From Marinomonas arctica (GTDB lineage Bacteria; Pseudomonadota; Gammaproteobacteria; Pseudomonadales; Marinomonadaceae): a DNA stretch of 64,000 bases. The DNA lies in NCBI RefSeq assembly GCF_003259225.1, contig NZ_QHJF01000003.1, positions 62,001 through 126,000 on the forward strand. Direction: 5' to 3'. The notes under the pieces were generated by a model. It had not been told where the DNA came from. It saw only the letters and a program-made list of their open reading frames with translations, and ran no database searches. Positions 8,138-18,200 of this stretch are shown piece after piece (position 1 is the stretch's first letter; every line of letters begins with the position of its first letter). The position numbers and the translations under genes were made by a program.

Positions 8138-10113
8138 TGCGCATTCTCCCTCTAACACTGATAGTTATTCTAGCTACGCTGGTTGCCTTGTTGATGGGTT
8201 CACACTTGTCCAGCGTTGGCGCTTTAAATGGGTATTTTATTAACCCATTCCATACCGATTGGCATTCAAGTTATTCAGTTGAACTGACGCTAACTTGGTG
8301 GCCTCGGCTATTTAGCACGCTACTTTGCGGTGCGGCCTTAGCCGTTGCGGGGGTACTTATGCAACAAGTGCTACGTAACCCAATCGCCTCTCCTTCTACT
8401 CTTGGCGTCGCCAGTGGTGCAAGCTTCGGCTTAATGTTAGCAACACTCTACGCACCTTGGTTAATTAGCTTTTCTCACAGTTTAGTCGCCTTAGCAGGCG
8501 GCCTTATTTCCATGGGTTTGGTGTTTACTTTGTCATGGCGACGAGCCCTATCTCCCACTATCGTGGTAATTGCGGGACTGGTGATCAATCTGTATTTCAG
8601 CGCCTTCAGCACCGTTTTGCTTATGCTCAACCAAGAAAAACTCTCTGGCTTAATGATCTGGGGCGCTGGTTCTTTAGTACAGACAGGTTGGGGTAACGTC
8701 AATTATCTGTGGCCACGTATTTTAGCGGCGGTTTTCATTGCCTGTATTTTTCTCAAGCCTTTGAGTTTATTAGAGCTCTCTGAGTCTGGAGCGAAAAGCT
8801 TAGGTGTGTCACTTACCAAGTTGCGTTTCATCTGCCTTGGCTTAGCGGTTCTGCTCACCTCGTGGGTAGTCGCCAGTGTCGGTGTTATTGGCTTTATTGG
8901 CCTTGCCGCTCCAGCCATCACCCGCTTGATGGGCGTGCATCGCCTCGTACCAAAGCTCATCACCTCGATGATAATCGGGGCACTGTTACTGACTCTGACG
9001 GATTTATTGATTCAACGGCTTCCCGACATGATGGCGATGGTGATCCAAACTGGCGCAGCAACCGCCGCGCTCGGGGCGCCGTTAATGCTTTGGTTACTGC
9101 CTAAATTAGCGATTCGCCATCAAACACAAACAGAAACGGTATTAACACGACACAATAACCACATTAGCCGGCTCAACAAGTCTTCCATCTTATGGACCTG
9201 TAGTGCTCTAGTGATCGGTTTTTGTGTGTTTGCAACCCTTTCAATACAGACAGATGGCTGGCAATGGCTAGTGTTGAATGGCAATTGGTCGATGCTTGAG
9301 TGGCGTATCCCACGATTAGTTGCCGCGTTATTAGCTGGTGTGATGCTCGCCGTTGCTGGCACTATCATTCAGCGGTTAAGTGGTAATCCAATGGCCAGCC
9401 CTGAAGTCATCGGCATCAGCTCAGGTATCGCCATTGGCTTGATTGTCACCATTTATACTGGACTTGCTACCAGCACCATGGGGCTGTATCTAGGCGGTTT
9501 GATTGGTGCACTGGTGACCATGGGGCTGATTATCTTACTGAATCAGAAATCCGGCTTTCAACCGGAGCGCGTACTTCTCACTGGCGTTGCCATCACAGCC
9601 CTAATGAATGCGGTGCAGACGCTTATTTTGGCGGGCGGTGATCCTCGCAGTTACGCTTTCCTCGCGTGGCTATCAGGCTCAACCTATTATGTGACGACAA
9701 ACACGCTATTACCTCTCGCGATTGCCACGATAGTCTTTGTTAGCCTTGGCTTTTTACTCAGTAAATGGCTAGACATCTTGCCGCTTGGTCAATCCACAGC
9801 TCAATCACTGGGTATGAGAGTATCTCGCGCTAGGCTTTTACTACTCCTTCTTGCCGCCTGCTTAACAGTTGCTGCCACACTCGTCGTTGGACCTCTAAGC
9901 TTTATTGGTCTGATGGCACCACACCTAGCTCGCTTATTCGGCTTTAGCAAAGCCCGAGAACATCTTATTGCCTCAGCGCTCGTGGGCGGGCTCTTGATGC
10001 TGCTCTCTGATTGGTTAGGCCGACAATGGCTCTATCCTCAAGAAATCCCTGCTGGCATGGTGGCGTCTATTATCGGTGGTCTGTATCTGATGTGGGGCTT
10101 ACGCAGACTTTAG
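8137..10113 (+). CDS. fhuB: Ferric-hydroxamate ABC permease, fused two-half protein
   Basis: At 658 aa this is twice the size of a usual FecCD-type permease and has two homologous halves, as in E. coli FhuB. Each half carries the family motif facing the ATPase and membrane core: [20 protein letters not shown] in the first (~residues 70-90) and [20 protein letters not shown] in the second (~410-430). Each also has a later GLxxPxxxR loop ([12 protein letters not shown] and [12 protein letters not shown]). About 20 membrane segments are expected. The fusion separates FhuB from vitamin B12 or catecholate permeases, which are homodimers or heterodimers, and supports a hydroxamate substrate. The gene is coupled to fhuD by a one-base overlap and ends the operon. 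Confidence 0.93.
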   Translation: MRILPLTLIVILATLVALLMGSHLSSVGALNGYFINPFHTDWHSSYSVELTLTWWPRLFSTLLCGAALAVAGVLMQQVLRNPIASPSTLGVASGASFGLMLATLYAPWLISFSHSLVALAGGLISMGLVFTLSWRRALSPTIVVIAGLVINLYFSAFSTVLLMLNQEKLSGLMIWGAGSLVQTGWGNVNYLWPRILAAVFIACIFLKPLSLLELSESGAKSLGVSLTKLRFICLGLAVLLTSWVVASVGVIGFIGLAAPAITRLMGVHRLVPKLITSMIIGALLLTLTDLLIQRLPDMMAMVIQTGAATAALGAPLMLWLLPKLAIRHQTQTETVLTRHNNHISRLNKSSILWTCSALVIGFCVFATLSIQTDGWQWLVLNGNWSMLEWRIPRLVAALLAGVMLAVAGTIIQRLSGNPMASPEVIGISSGIAIGLIVTIYTGLATSTMGLYLGGLIGALVTMGLIILLNQKSGFQPERVLLTGVAITALMNAVQTLILAGGDPRSYAFLAWLSGSTYYVTTNTLLPLAIATIVFVSLGFLLSKWLDILPLGQSTAQSLGMRVSRARLLLLLLAACLTVAATLVVGPLSFIGLMAPHLARLFGFSKAREHLIASALVGGLLMLLSDWLGRQWLYPQEIPAGMVASIIGGLYLMWGLRRL

Positions 10114-10119
10114 TCAAAA

Positions 10120-10156
10120 CCTTTACACGACTGCGGTGCAAAGGCCTCTAATTTTT
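10120..10156 (+). terminator. Probable terminator of fhuCDB
   Basis: CCTTTACAC (10120-10128) pairs with GTGCAAAGG (10136-10144) with one mismatch around a 7-base loop. A TAATTTTT stretch follows. It lies seven bases after the fhuB stop. The stem is imperfect, so termination may be partial. Confidence 0.6.
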
Positions 10157-10218
10157 ATCAAACTTATGTGAATCCCCCTTATGAAAAGGAAAAATAAGGG
10201 GTATGCTATGAATCAAAT

Positions 10219-10237
10219 GATAATGATAATCGAAATC
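10219..10237 (+). promoter_or_regulatory. Fur box in front of the siderophore export/NRPS operon
   Basis: GATAATGATAATCGAAATC matches the 19-bp Fur consensus at 16 of 19 positions, with the first 13 bases identical. It ends 26 bases upstream of the exporter ATG at 10264, so bound Fur would cover the promoter or transcription start. It should repress the exporter-mbtH-NRPS operon when iron is plentiful. Confidence 0.88.
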
Positions 10238-10263
10238 AAAACTATTTATTAAACGGATATAGA

Positions 10264-11919
10264 ATGAATTTACTGATTCAACTCGCTGATAAACAAGGCA
10301 AATCTCTTATTCTGGTGATCTTGCTGAGCATGGCAAGCGCATTACTTACCGTTGGTGTCATTGCTTTTATTCAATACAAATTACTCAATCAACAGGATCT
10401 AACCAGCAGCGTATTATGGCAGTTTGTCACGCTACTTATCGTGCTGTTAGTGACAGCCAGCGTGGCTCAAATCGCCTTACATAAACTAGGCCATCAGTTT
10501 GTTTATAAAAAACGCTGTCAGCTAATCAAAAAACTCATTAATACCGATATTGAACAAGTCGAAAGTATCGGCAGTGCTCGCTTACTGGCCTCCTTAAGCA
10601 CCGATATCCGTAACGTGACCTTTGCTTTTGTTCACTTACCTGAGCTTATTTATGGTGTGGTACTTTGCATTATTGCGCTTTGCTACCTTGCTTTTTTGTC
10701 TCTGCCTTTATTTGGTGTCAGCATCTTACTACTCTCTCTAACAGGCCTATTTGGCTTTGGTTTAGTCAGCAAGATCACTCATCACATTAAGCAAGTACGA
10801 GAGTATGACGACAAACTCTATCAAGATTACCAATCCTTTATCGAAGGACGTAAAGAAATCTCGTTAAATCCTGGTCGCGCTAAACGCTATTTCAATGACG
10901 AGTTCAATCAAAACGCCAAACACTACCGAGACCAAGTCACACGTGCTGATATCCTAAATGGCTTTGCAGGAAACATGGCCAACACCATTGTGCTCGCCCT
11001 CATCGGCCTAAATTATTATCTCGCCCTTGGTCTTGGTTGGGCCAGCTTTGGCGTCGCTTCGTCGTTTGCTTTGATCATTTTGTTTATGCGTACCCCACTT
11101 ATGTCGGCGGTTGGCTCTCTACCCACCTTGGTGACCGCCAATATCTCAATGCAAAAACTAGAAGCGCTGTCATTGAGTCAAAATGAATCTCTCATTGAGC
11201 AGCAAGAAGTGTCTTTGCCCTTTGAAAAGCTAAACCTACAGCAAGTAGTTTACCAATACCGACCCGATGGCGATGACAAACCTTTCCAAGTGGGCCCTAT
11301 CGACTTTTCCATTAAACAAGGTGAAACCGTCTTCATTATTGGCGGTAACGGCAGTGGTAAATCCACTTTCGCCAACTTATTAACAGGCCTATACCGTCCA
11401 CATTCAGGGCAAGTCTTCCTTAATAACCAGCCTGTTTCGTTAGAGAAATGGCACGAATATCGATTGCAGTTTTCCGCCGTTTTCAGTGATTTTTACCTAT
11501 TTCATCAGATCACCGATGGACATGGTGACAATGTAAATGATGCCGAGATAGATGAATGGATGACGCGCTTAGAAATGGCACACAAGGTCTCTCATCAAGC
11601 GGGACATTTATCCGATACTCGTTACTCCCAAGGGCAGCGAAAGCGACTCGCTTTGCTTATGGCCGTCATGGAAAAACGCGGTTGTATATTGCTAGATGAA
11701 TGGGCTGCCGATCAAGATCCAAAATTTCGCAAAACCTTCTACCGAGAGCTATTACCGCTATTAAAGGAGCGCGGCGTCACCATTATCGCCATTACTCACG
11801 ATGATAAGTATTTCGATGCGGCAGATCGTGTTTTCAAAATGGATCTTGGGCAACTCACCGAGCTCAATACAGACGACCAGAGCCACGCGCAAGATGCGCT
11901 TTCAAGCATCGTTTTTTAG
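10264..11919 (+). CDS. Cyclic-peptide/siderophore ABC exporter (SyrD/PvdE type)
   Basis: This 551-aa protein fuses a six-segment exporter membrane domain (about residues 1-300) to an ATPase domain. The latter has Walker A GGNGSGKST (from residue 360), a modified signature YSQGQRKR (about 454-461) in place of LSGGQ, and Walker B CILLDEWAADQDP. The SQGQRKR and DEWAADQDP variants are hallmarks of the PvdE/SyrD/YojI family, which exports non-ribosomal peptides or siderophore precursors across the inner membrane as homodimers. It follows the strongest Fur box in the window by 26 bases and is followed by mbtH and the NRPS genes. It is therefore the prime candidate to move the assembled siderophore out of the cytoplasm. 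Confidence 0.9.
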   Translation: MNLLIQLADKQGKSLILVILLSMASALLTVGVIAFIQYKLLNQQDLTSSVLWQFVTLLIVLLVTASVAQIALHKLGHQFVYKKRCQLIKKLINTDIEQVESIGSARLLASLSTDIRNVTFAFVHLPELIYGVVLCIIALCYLAFLSLPLFGVSILLLSLTGLFGFGLVSKITHHIKQVREYDDKLYQDYQSFIEGRKEISLNPGRAKRYFNDEFNQNAKHYRDQVTRADILNGFAGNMANTIVLALIGLNYYLALGLGWASFGVASSFALIILFMRTPLMSAVGSLPTLVTANISMQKLEALSLSQNESLIEQQEVSLPFEKLNLQQVVYQYRPDGDDKPFQVGPIDFSIKQGETVFIIGGNGSGKSTFANLLTGLYRPHSGQVFLNNQPVSLEKWHEYRLQFSAVFSDFYLFHQITDGHGDNVNDAEIDEWMTRLEMAHKVSHQAGHLSDTRYSQGQRKRLALLMAVMEKRGCILLDEWAADQDPKFRKTFYRELLPLLKERGVTIIAITHDDKYFDAADRVFKMDLGQLTELNTDDQSHAQDALSSIVF

Positions 11920-11979
11920 TTGTTTTTAATTAACTGTTTTTAAACCAAAGCAGCAACATCAGGACCAGTTGAGGATTTT

Positions 11980-12186
11980 ATGAGTATTGATAACCCAAAC
12001 ACAGAGTTCACTGTCGTCATCAATGATCAAGAACAATACAGCATTTGGCCAACTTACCACTCAGTACCAGCAGGCTGGCAAGAAGTCGGAGTGACTGGCA
12101 ATAAAGAGCATTGTCTTGCTCACATCAAAACAACATGGACAGACATGAGACCAAAAAGCCTAAAAGACGCCTTACTTAGCGAATAG
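11980..12186 (+). CDS. mbtH: MbtH-like NRPS accessory protein
   Basis: This complete 68-aa member of the family shows every signature element in order: NPNTEFTVVINDQEQYSIWP, PAGWQEVG, then a Leu and a terminal WTDMRP block. The three conserved Trp residues are present. MbtH proteins bind adenylation domains and are needed for their folding or activity. Its place immediately before the NRPS genes shows its partners are the adenylation domains encoded downstream. GAGG lies upstream of the ATG at suitable spacing. A hairpin followed by a T-run separates it from the NRPS gene and may set the ratio of the two products. Confidence 0.97.
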   Translation: MSIDNPNTEFTVVINDQEQYSIWPTYHSVPAGWQEVGVTGNKEHCLAHIKTTWTDMRPKSLKDALLSE

Positions 12187-12189
12187 AAA

Positions 12190-12222
12190 GCGCCAACTTA
12201 CTAGCCCCATGGCGCCATTTTT
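12190..12222 (+). terminator. Possible attenuator between mbtH and the first NRPS gene
   Basis: GCGCCA (12190-12195) can pair with TGGCGC (12210-12215). Alternatively ATGGCGCCAT forms a 10-bp palindrome. Five T residues follow at once. As the NRPS gene must be co-transcribed, this would at most be a partial terminator. Confidence 0.4.
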
Positions 12223-12249
12223 GTTTCTCATACATTACAGGTAGTTATT

Positions 12250-15200
12250 ATGTCAGTTGACGATCTCTATAAAGCTCCGGCATCAGGTCAATACCACCCT
12301 CTTTCCGCCTCTCAACAACGCTTATGGATGTTCCATCAATTAAAACCAAACAGCGTCGCCTACAATACTGGCGGTCTACTGTGGTTTGACGATGCTCGCC
12401 TTGATGTTGATCGTCTGCTCGATGCACTACAGAACATGCTAACTGAGCATCCAGCGCTCACTATCACCTTTGATGACGGCACTGGAACGCCACTACAAAA
12501 ATACGACGATTCGCACTATCCAATTGAAGTAAGCGATGTCTCTCGCTATGAAGATCCAGTTGACTGGCTTAAGAAAGAAGCCAAACAGATATACATTCAG
12601 CCCTATCAGCTTACTCATTCCAGACTGATTCGAGTACATCTATACCAAATAGATGAAGGCCGCTTTGCTGTGTTACTCGCTGCTCACCATCTTATTATTG
12701 ATGCTTGGACCTTACAGCTATGCTGTAAATCTATTTTGTCTCATCTGACAAACAAACCAAATAACACATTCAAAGGGACAGACTATCTCGCTTTCACAGC
12801 GGATACCCCATCAGATGTAGAAATTGCAACGTCACGTACCCAATGGCAATCATTAGAGTTGATGTCTGACGAGCCTCTACAACTACCTAGCTTAACCACG
12901 TCAACGGATGTTAGCTATACCGCTGGACACGTCGAAAACAGCTTAAACCAAGAAGAGACAATCGTTCTTAGCCAAGCGGCAAAATCCCTTGGCATAACGC
13001 GCTTCGAACTGCTGTCGAGCGCTCTGCTGCTGACCTTATCTCAGTATGGAAATCACTCTCACCCCTCGGTTGTGGTTCCGACACTAAATAGGAACAGTAA
13101 AAACCGACGCACCGCTGGTTTTTTTGTTAGCAACTCATTGCTTGGTCTTCCATTAAACGCCTCTACGACGCTGCAAGAGATAACCCAAACGGTAAAAACA
13201 AAACTGGCTCAGTCTGTGGCTTTTTCACACCTTTCAGCCGAACAGCTTTGCGGCCAGCAATCGCTACCAAGCTATGCCTTTAACTACCGAACCCATGGTG
13301 AAGGGTTGGCATTAACAGAAAACAATTATCGGCTTGTATTTGAAGAGTTTCCCGTTGTAGAAACCCCCTTTGAACTGGTTTTAGATGCAATAAGCAGCAA
13401 CAACCTAACCTTACGTTTTGTCTATGCCAAAGAGAAATTCTCAGCAGATTTTATTAAGCGCTTCATTGCCAGCTACAAAAAAACGCTACAGGAAATCTGT
13501 CTCGCTCCAAGCCGTAAGAAAGCGACTCTCAACCTACTTAGCGAGCAAGAAAGTACCTGGCTAGACCAGATGTCAGGGCCTAATGAAAAATGGCAGAACA
13601 CGTTATTCTGTGACCTATTCAAGCAACAAGCGCAATCACAGCCCGACCACATCGCCCTACAACATGGCAACCAGACACTGAGCTATCGTCAACTGGATAG
13701 TCAAACAAACCAGCTAGCCTATTATTTAATGGACCATGGCGTTCAACCAGACACGGTCGTTGGCGTCATGATGGAACGCGGTATTAGCATGCTTGTCGCC
13801 ATGATAGGTATTCTAAAAGCGGGCGGTGCTTTTTTACCATTAGACCCTGATTACCCAGAACAACGCTTACGCTTTATGCTAGACGACAGTGATGCCTTGT
13901 TCCTAATAACCCAATCGTCTCTGCTAGAAAAAGGTAAGGCTCTGACTCAGCGCTCGTTGATTACACTGGAATCTCTCGATCTTGAGCATTTTCCTGAACT
14001 CGCCCCAACAACTCATTTACAGCCTCTAAACCTCGCTTATTTAATCTATACCTCAGGCTCGACAGGCACACCAAAAGGGGTCGCTGTCGACCATCGTGGC
14101 TTAAGCATGCATGTGCAAACCATTGGGCAACGCTATGGTATGACGCCAGACGACACCGAACTGCACTTTGCCTCCATCAGCTTTGATGGCGCATTAGAAC
14201 GCTGGACTGTGCCACTTGCCTTTGGTTCTCGGCTGATCATTCGTGATCAAGCACTTTGGACGCCAGAGCAAACAACGCAGGTGTTATGTGACGAAAAGGT
14301 AACCATTGCTTGTTTTCCACCAAGCTATGTCGGCCCACTCTTAGATTGGATTGAAGAGACAAAACCATCACTAGTATTGCGATCTATCACCTTAGGCGGT
14401 GAAGCCTTTACTAGAGAGACATTTGAGAGAATTCAGCGAGTTATCGCGCCACCTAGAATCATTAACGGCTATGGGCCAACTGAAACCGTAGTGACGCCAT
14501 TGATTTGGAGTGCCTATCCGAACGATTCGCTAAAAAGTGCCTATGCACCGATCGGCACGGCTGTGGGTGCACGCAAGCTCTATGTTTTAAATGAAGAGCT
14601 ACGACGTTTACCCGCTGGCGCTATCGGCGAGTTATACATAGGCATGGAGGAAGGTCTTGCACGGGGCTATTTTAAACGCCCTGATTTAACCGCCGAACGT
14701 TTTCTTCCCGACCCTTTTGCCAGTAATGGCGAACGCATGTATCGCACAGGGGATCTAGTTCGTTTTACGGAGAATGGCGTTGTCGAATATTTTGGACGAG
14801 CCGATCAGCAAATCAAAATTCGTGGCTTTCGTATTGAATTAGGCGAAATCGAATCTCGCCTACAAACCTTATCCAAGGCACGATTTTGTGCTGTGATCGC
14901 ACACGAGTCCCCAACAGGAAAAAGACTGGTTGGCTATGTTCAAACAGAGGCTTCTCAGCAAGAAATTGAGTCTTGGCTTGCCGCCTTAGCACAACAGCTG
15001 CCTGATTACATGGTGCCGTCTCAGATTGTCGTATCGGATAGTCTTCCCATCACACCCGCTGGCAAGATTGATCGCAAAAATCTTAAGGCACCACAATGGC
15101 AAGACAATAACGACGACCAACAACCGCTACAAAATGCTAAGCAGGAATTGCTTGCGACACTATGGCGAGACCTTCTCAAGTTATCGATGGTTGGTGCAAA

Positions 15201-18200
15201 CAGTCACTTTTTCTCTTCTGGTGGCGATTCCATTGCCGCGTTGCAACTCGTTGGTAAGCTACGTCAACACAACCTAATGCTGACGCCAAAACAAGTATTC
15301 GACCATCCCATTTTATCGGATATGGCAGAGTGTCTTGTAGACAATCAAACCAAAGCAGCGCAACAAACGCCACTGACGGGCGACGTTCCATTATTGCCTA
15401 TGCAGTCTCGCTTTATAGATCATTATTCATTGAGTTTATGCAATCAGTTCGCGCGTTTTCAGCTGCCTGCTCCGATTAATCAAAACGCCCTCAAAAGCGC
15501 ACTAACTGCTCTAATAGAACACCACGACGCATTACGACTCGCCTTTGATAGTAATCAGCAAGCAACCTATATAAAGGCAGCCGATTTCGCCTTTCAACTA
15601 TATGACGATTCACTCGACAGTAACGCGGTGCAGCAGGCGATTGATCCAAAAATAGGATGCATGCTCTCCCTTGGTGTTCAGGTAGACACCGGCGAGGTAT
15701 TACTTGCCGTTCACCATCTCGTGATCGATGCGCTATCTTGGCCCATACTGCTTAACGACCTTGTGAACTCATACCAAGGCCTTAGAAAAAAACAGCCTTA
15801 TTCCCTTGCACCCAAAACACACCATCAAGGCGATTGGCACCAAGCACTACAATCCTATTCAATATCCAACCAAGAACGTACTTTTTGGGCCGCACAACAA
15901 GCGCCCCTTTTATTTCCTAAGCCCCGAGGCTCAGTCAGAAAAGTACACTGGCAGTTAAATCAGAAGGCAGCACAAGCCCTGTTCAGCAGTACTCAACTCT
16001 TTGCCAAACTCGACAAAGAAGCGAGCTTATTAAGCCTTGTGGCTTGCGCTATTGCCGCTCAGCAGCAGCAAACGACCTTACTCATTCATAAAGAAAGCCA
16101 TGGTCGCTTTGCCGATGCATTCCATCTAGATCTTTCGCGCAGTATCAATTGGCATACGGCGTTATTTCCGCAAAAAATCACCATCAGTGACGACTTAAGT
16201 AAGACGCTAGCTCATGCCAAAGATGTGGGATGGGGGGTTCCGTCAGGTGGTATTGGTTATTCGGCTGGCGTACTACAAGGTGCTTGGCATTATGCCGACA
16301 GCATCGATGTGTTATTTAACTATCTTGGCAGCGCAACTAAGACCACTATCGCCGACATTCAACTAAGCGAATTTGGTCTATGGCGTCCTGATGATTCACC
16401 AAGTGACGCTGCCATCGTCGTCAATATTGCAGAAACAGACCAAGGCCTTGAGTTTGCCATTGAACTAGATAGCCAGCTTTTCTCAGAGCAAGAAGCAAAC
16501 CAGCTTATCCAACACCTTGACCAGTCTGTGGCGACCATCACTCAATACTGCCAGCAACATGCGCCTATTTTGACAACCCACGACGCCAAGGGCACCGAAC
16601 TTAATCAAACGACGTTAACTGCCATTAGCCAATCGCTATCGGTGGGAGATGACACAAGGCTACCTGAGAAAATATTACCCTTATCGACCTTACAGCAAGG
16701 GCTCTATTTCCACGCCCAGCTATCTAACCAACAACACACTTATGTGAACCAAATCACCTTACCCATTCGAGGGGCTGAGCCAAGCAAGCTATTAGCCTGT
16801 TGGCAAACGCTGATGAAACGCCACGCCATGTTGCGTTCGACCATTAGCCAAATCGATGGTCAGGCACATTTGTTTGTTTGGCCTGAGCTAACGCTCAATA
16901 GCACCTATCAAGATGAACGACAAAACCAAGCGTTTGATTTACAACACACCAAGCGTCAATTCATTGAGCAGGGCTTTCATTTAGAGCAACCTCTAACCAC
17001 TGACACACCTGAGCCTTTATGGCGCGTCGATTTGATCCAAACCACTGAGCAAGAAATAGAATGCATCTTCACTATCCACCATTTATTAATAGATGGTTGG
17101 AGCACGGGAATCTTACTTAGTGAGTTGTTTACGCTTTACCAAGGTCACCAGCTACCTCATGTACAACAGGACTTTTCCGATTACCTTGATTGGGTTAGTC
17201 GACAACAAGGCACACAAGCCGAGCAATATTGGCGTGAGTCGTTAAATAAGGTCGATGCTCCAACTTTACTGGCAGATTTGTACGGTCAAGCGCAATCTAG
17301 CCAAGGTTATCTTCGTAGCAATGTGGATATTGATGTCACTACATTAGCAACTTGGCAGAGCAAGCTTAACCATTCTGGTTTAACCCTGAATACCTTAATT
17401 CAATCCGCATGGCTGCTGACGCTACAGCGCTATACAGGACAAGATAATCCTGTCTTTGGTAATACTGTGGCGGGCAGACCCACCGCATTAGCCAATAGCG
17501 ATGCCATGGTCGGATTATTTATCAACACTTTGCCCGTAACGAGTGATATTCAGTGGCAGCGCAATGTGAACGACTGGCTGAAAGAGCTACAAGATCAAGC
17601 CAGCAGCCAACGAGAATTCAGCCATACCTCCTTATCCGTGGTACAAAACCACTCGCCTCTTAACGGGGAAAATCTATTTGATACACTCGTCGTTTTCGAA
17701 AACTATCCACTTGATGAAGCACTGTTTAATCAAGACAGCCTGACGATTGGCGAACCCGATAGCTATGAATTCACTCATTATCCCCTGACGTTGGCCGTGC
17801 TGCCTAGCGAACAATTACGTATTGTCTTTGCTTATGATTCAGCGCGTTTTAGTGAGCACCAAATCCAAGCACTGCAAGCCACAACCCAACATTATCTTGA
17901 GCAGTTGATCACTCACCTAGAGCGACCTCTTAGTGCGATTAACCTGCTAGATTCAACCCAAGAAAACACGCTTAAGCAACACAGTAAAGCCTCTGAACCC
18001 TGGGGTTATTCACCTTTTACTGAACTGTTTAAAGAACAAGCGAAAAAACGACCAAACCACCAAGCCTTAGTCGCTAATCCATTAGTGAATAATGGCAAAC
18101 AGGCAGTGATGTTGACCTATCAAGAATTGGATCAACAAAGTGATGCATTGGCAGCAGAATTGCTGTCGCAAGGCATCCAACGAGAGCACATTGTGGGTGC

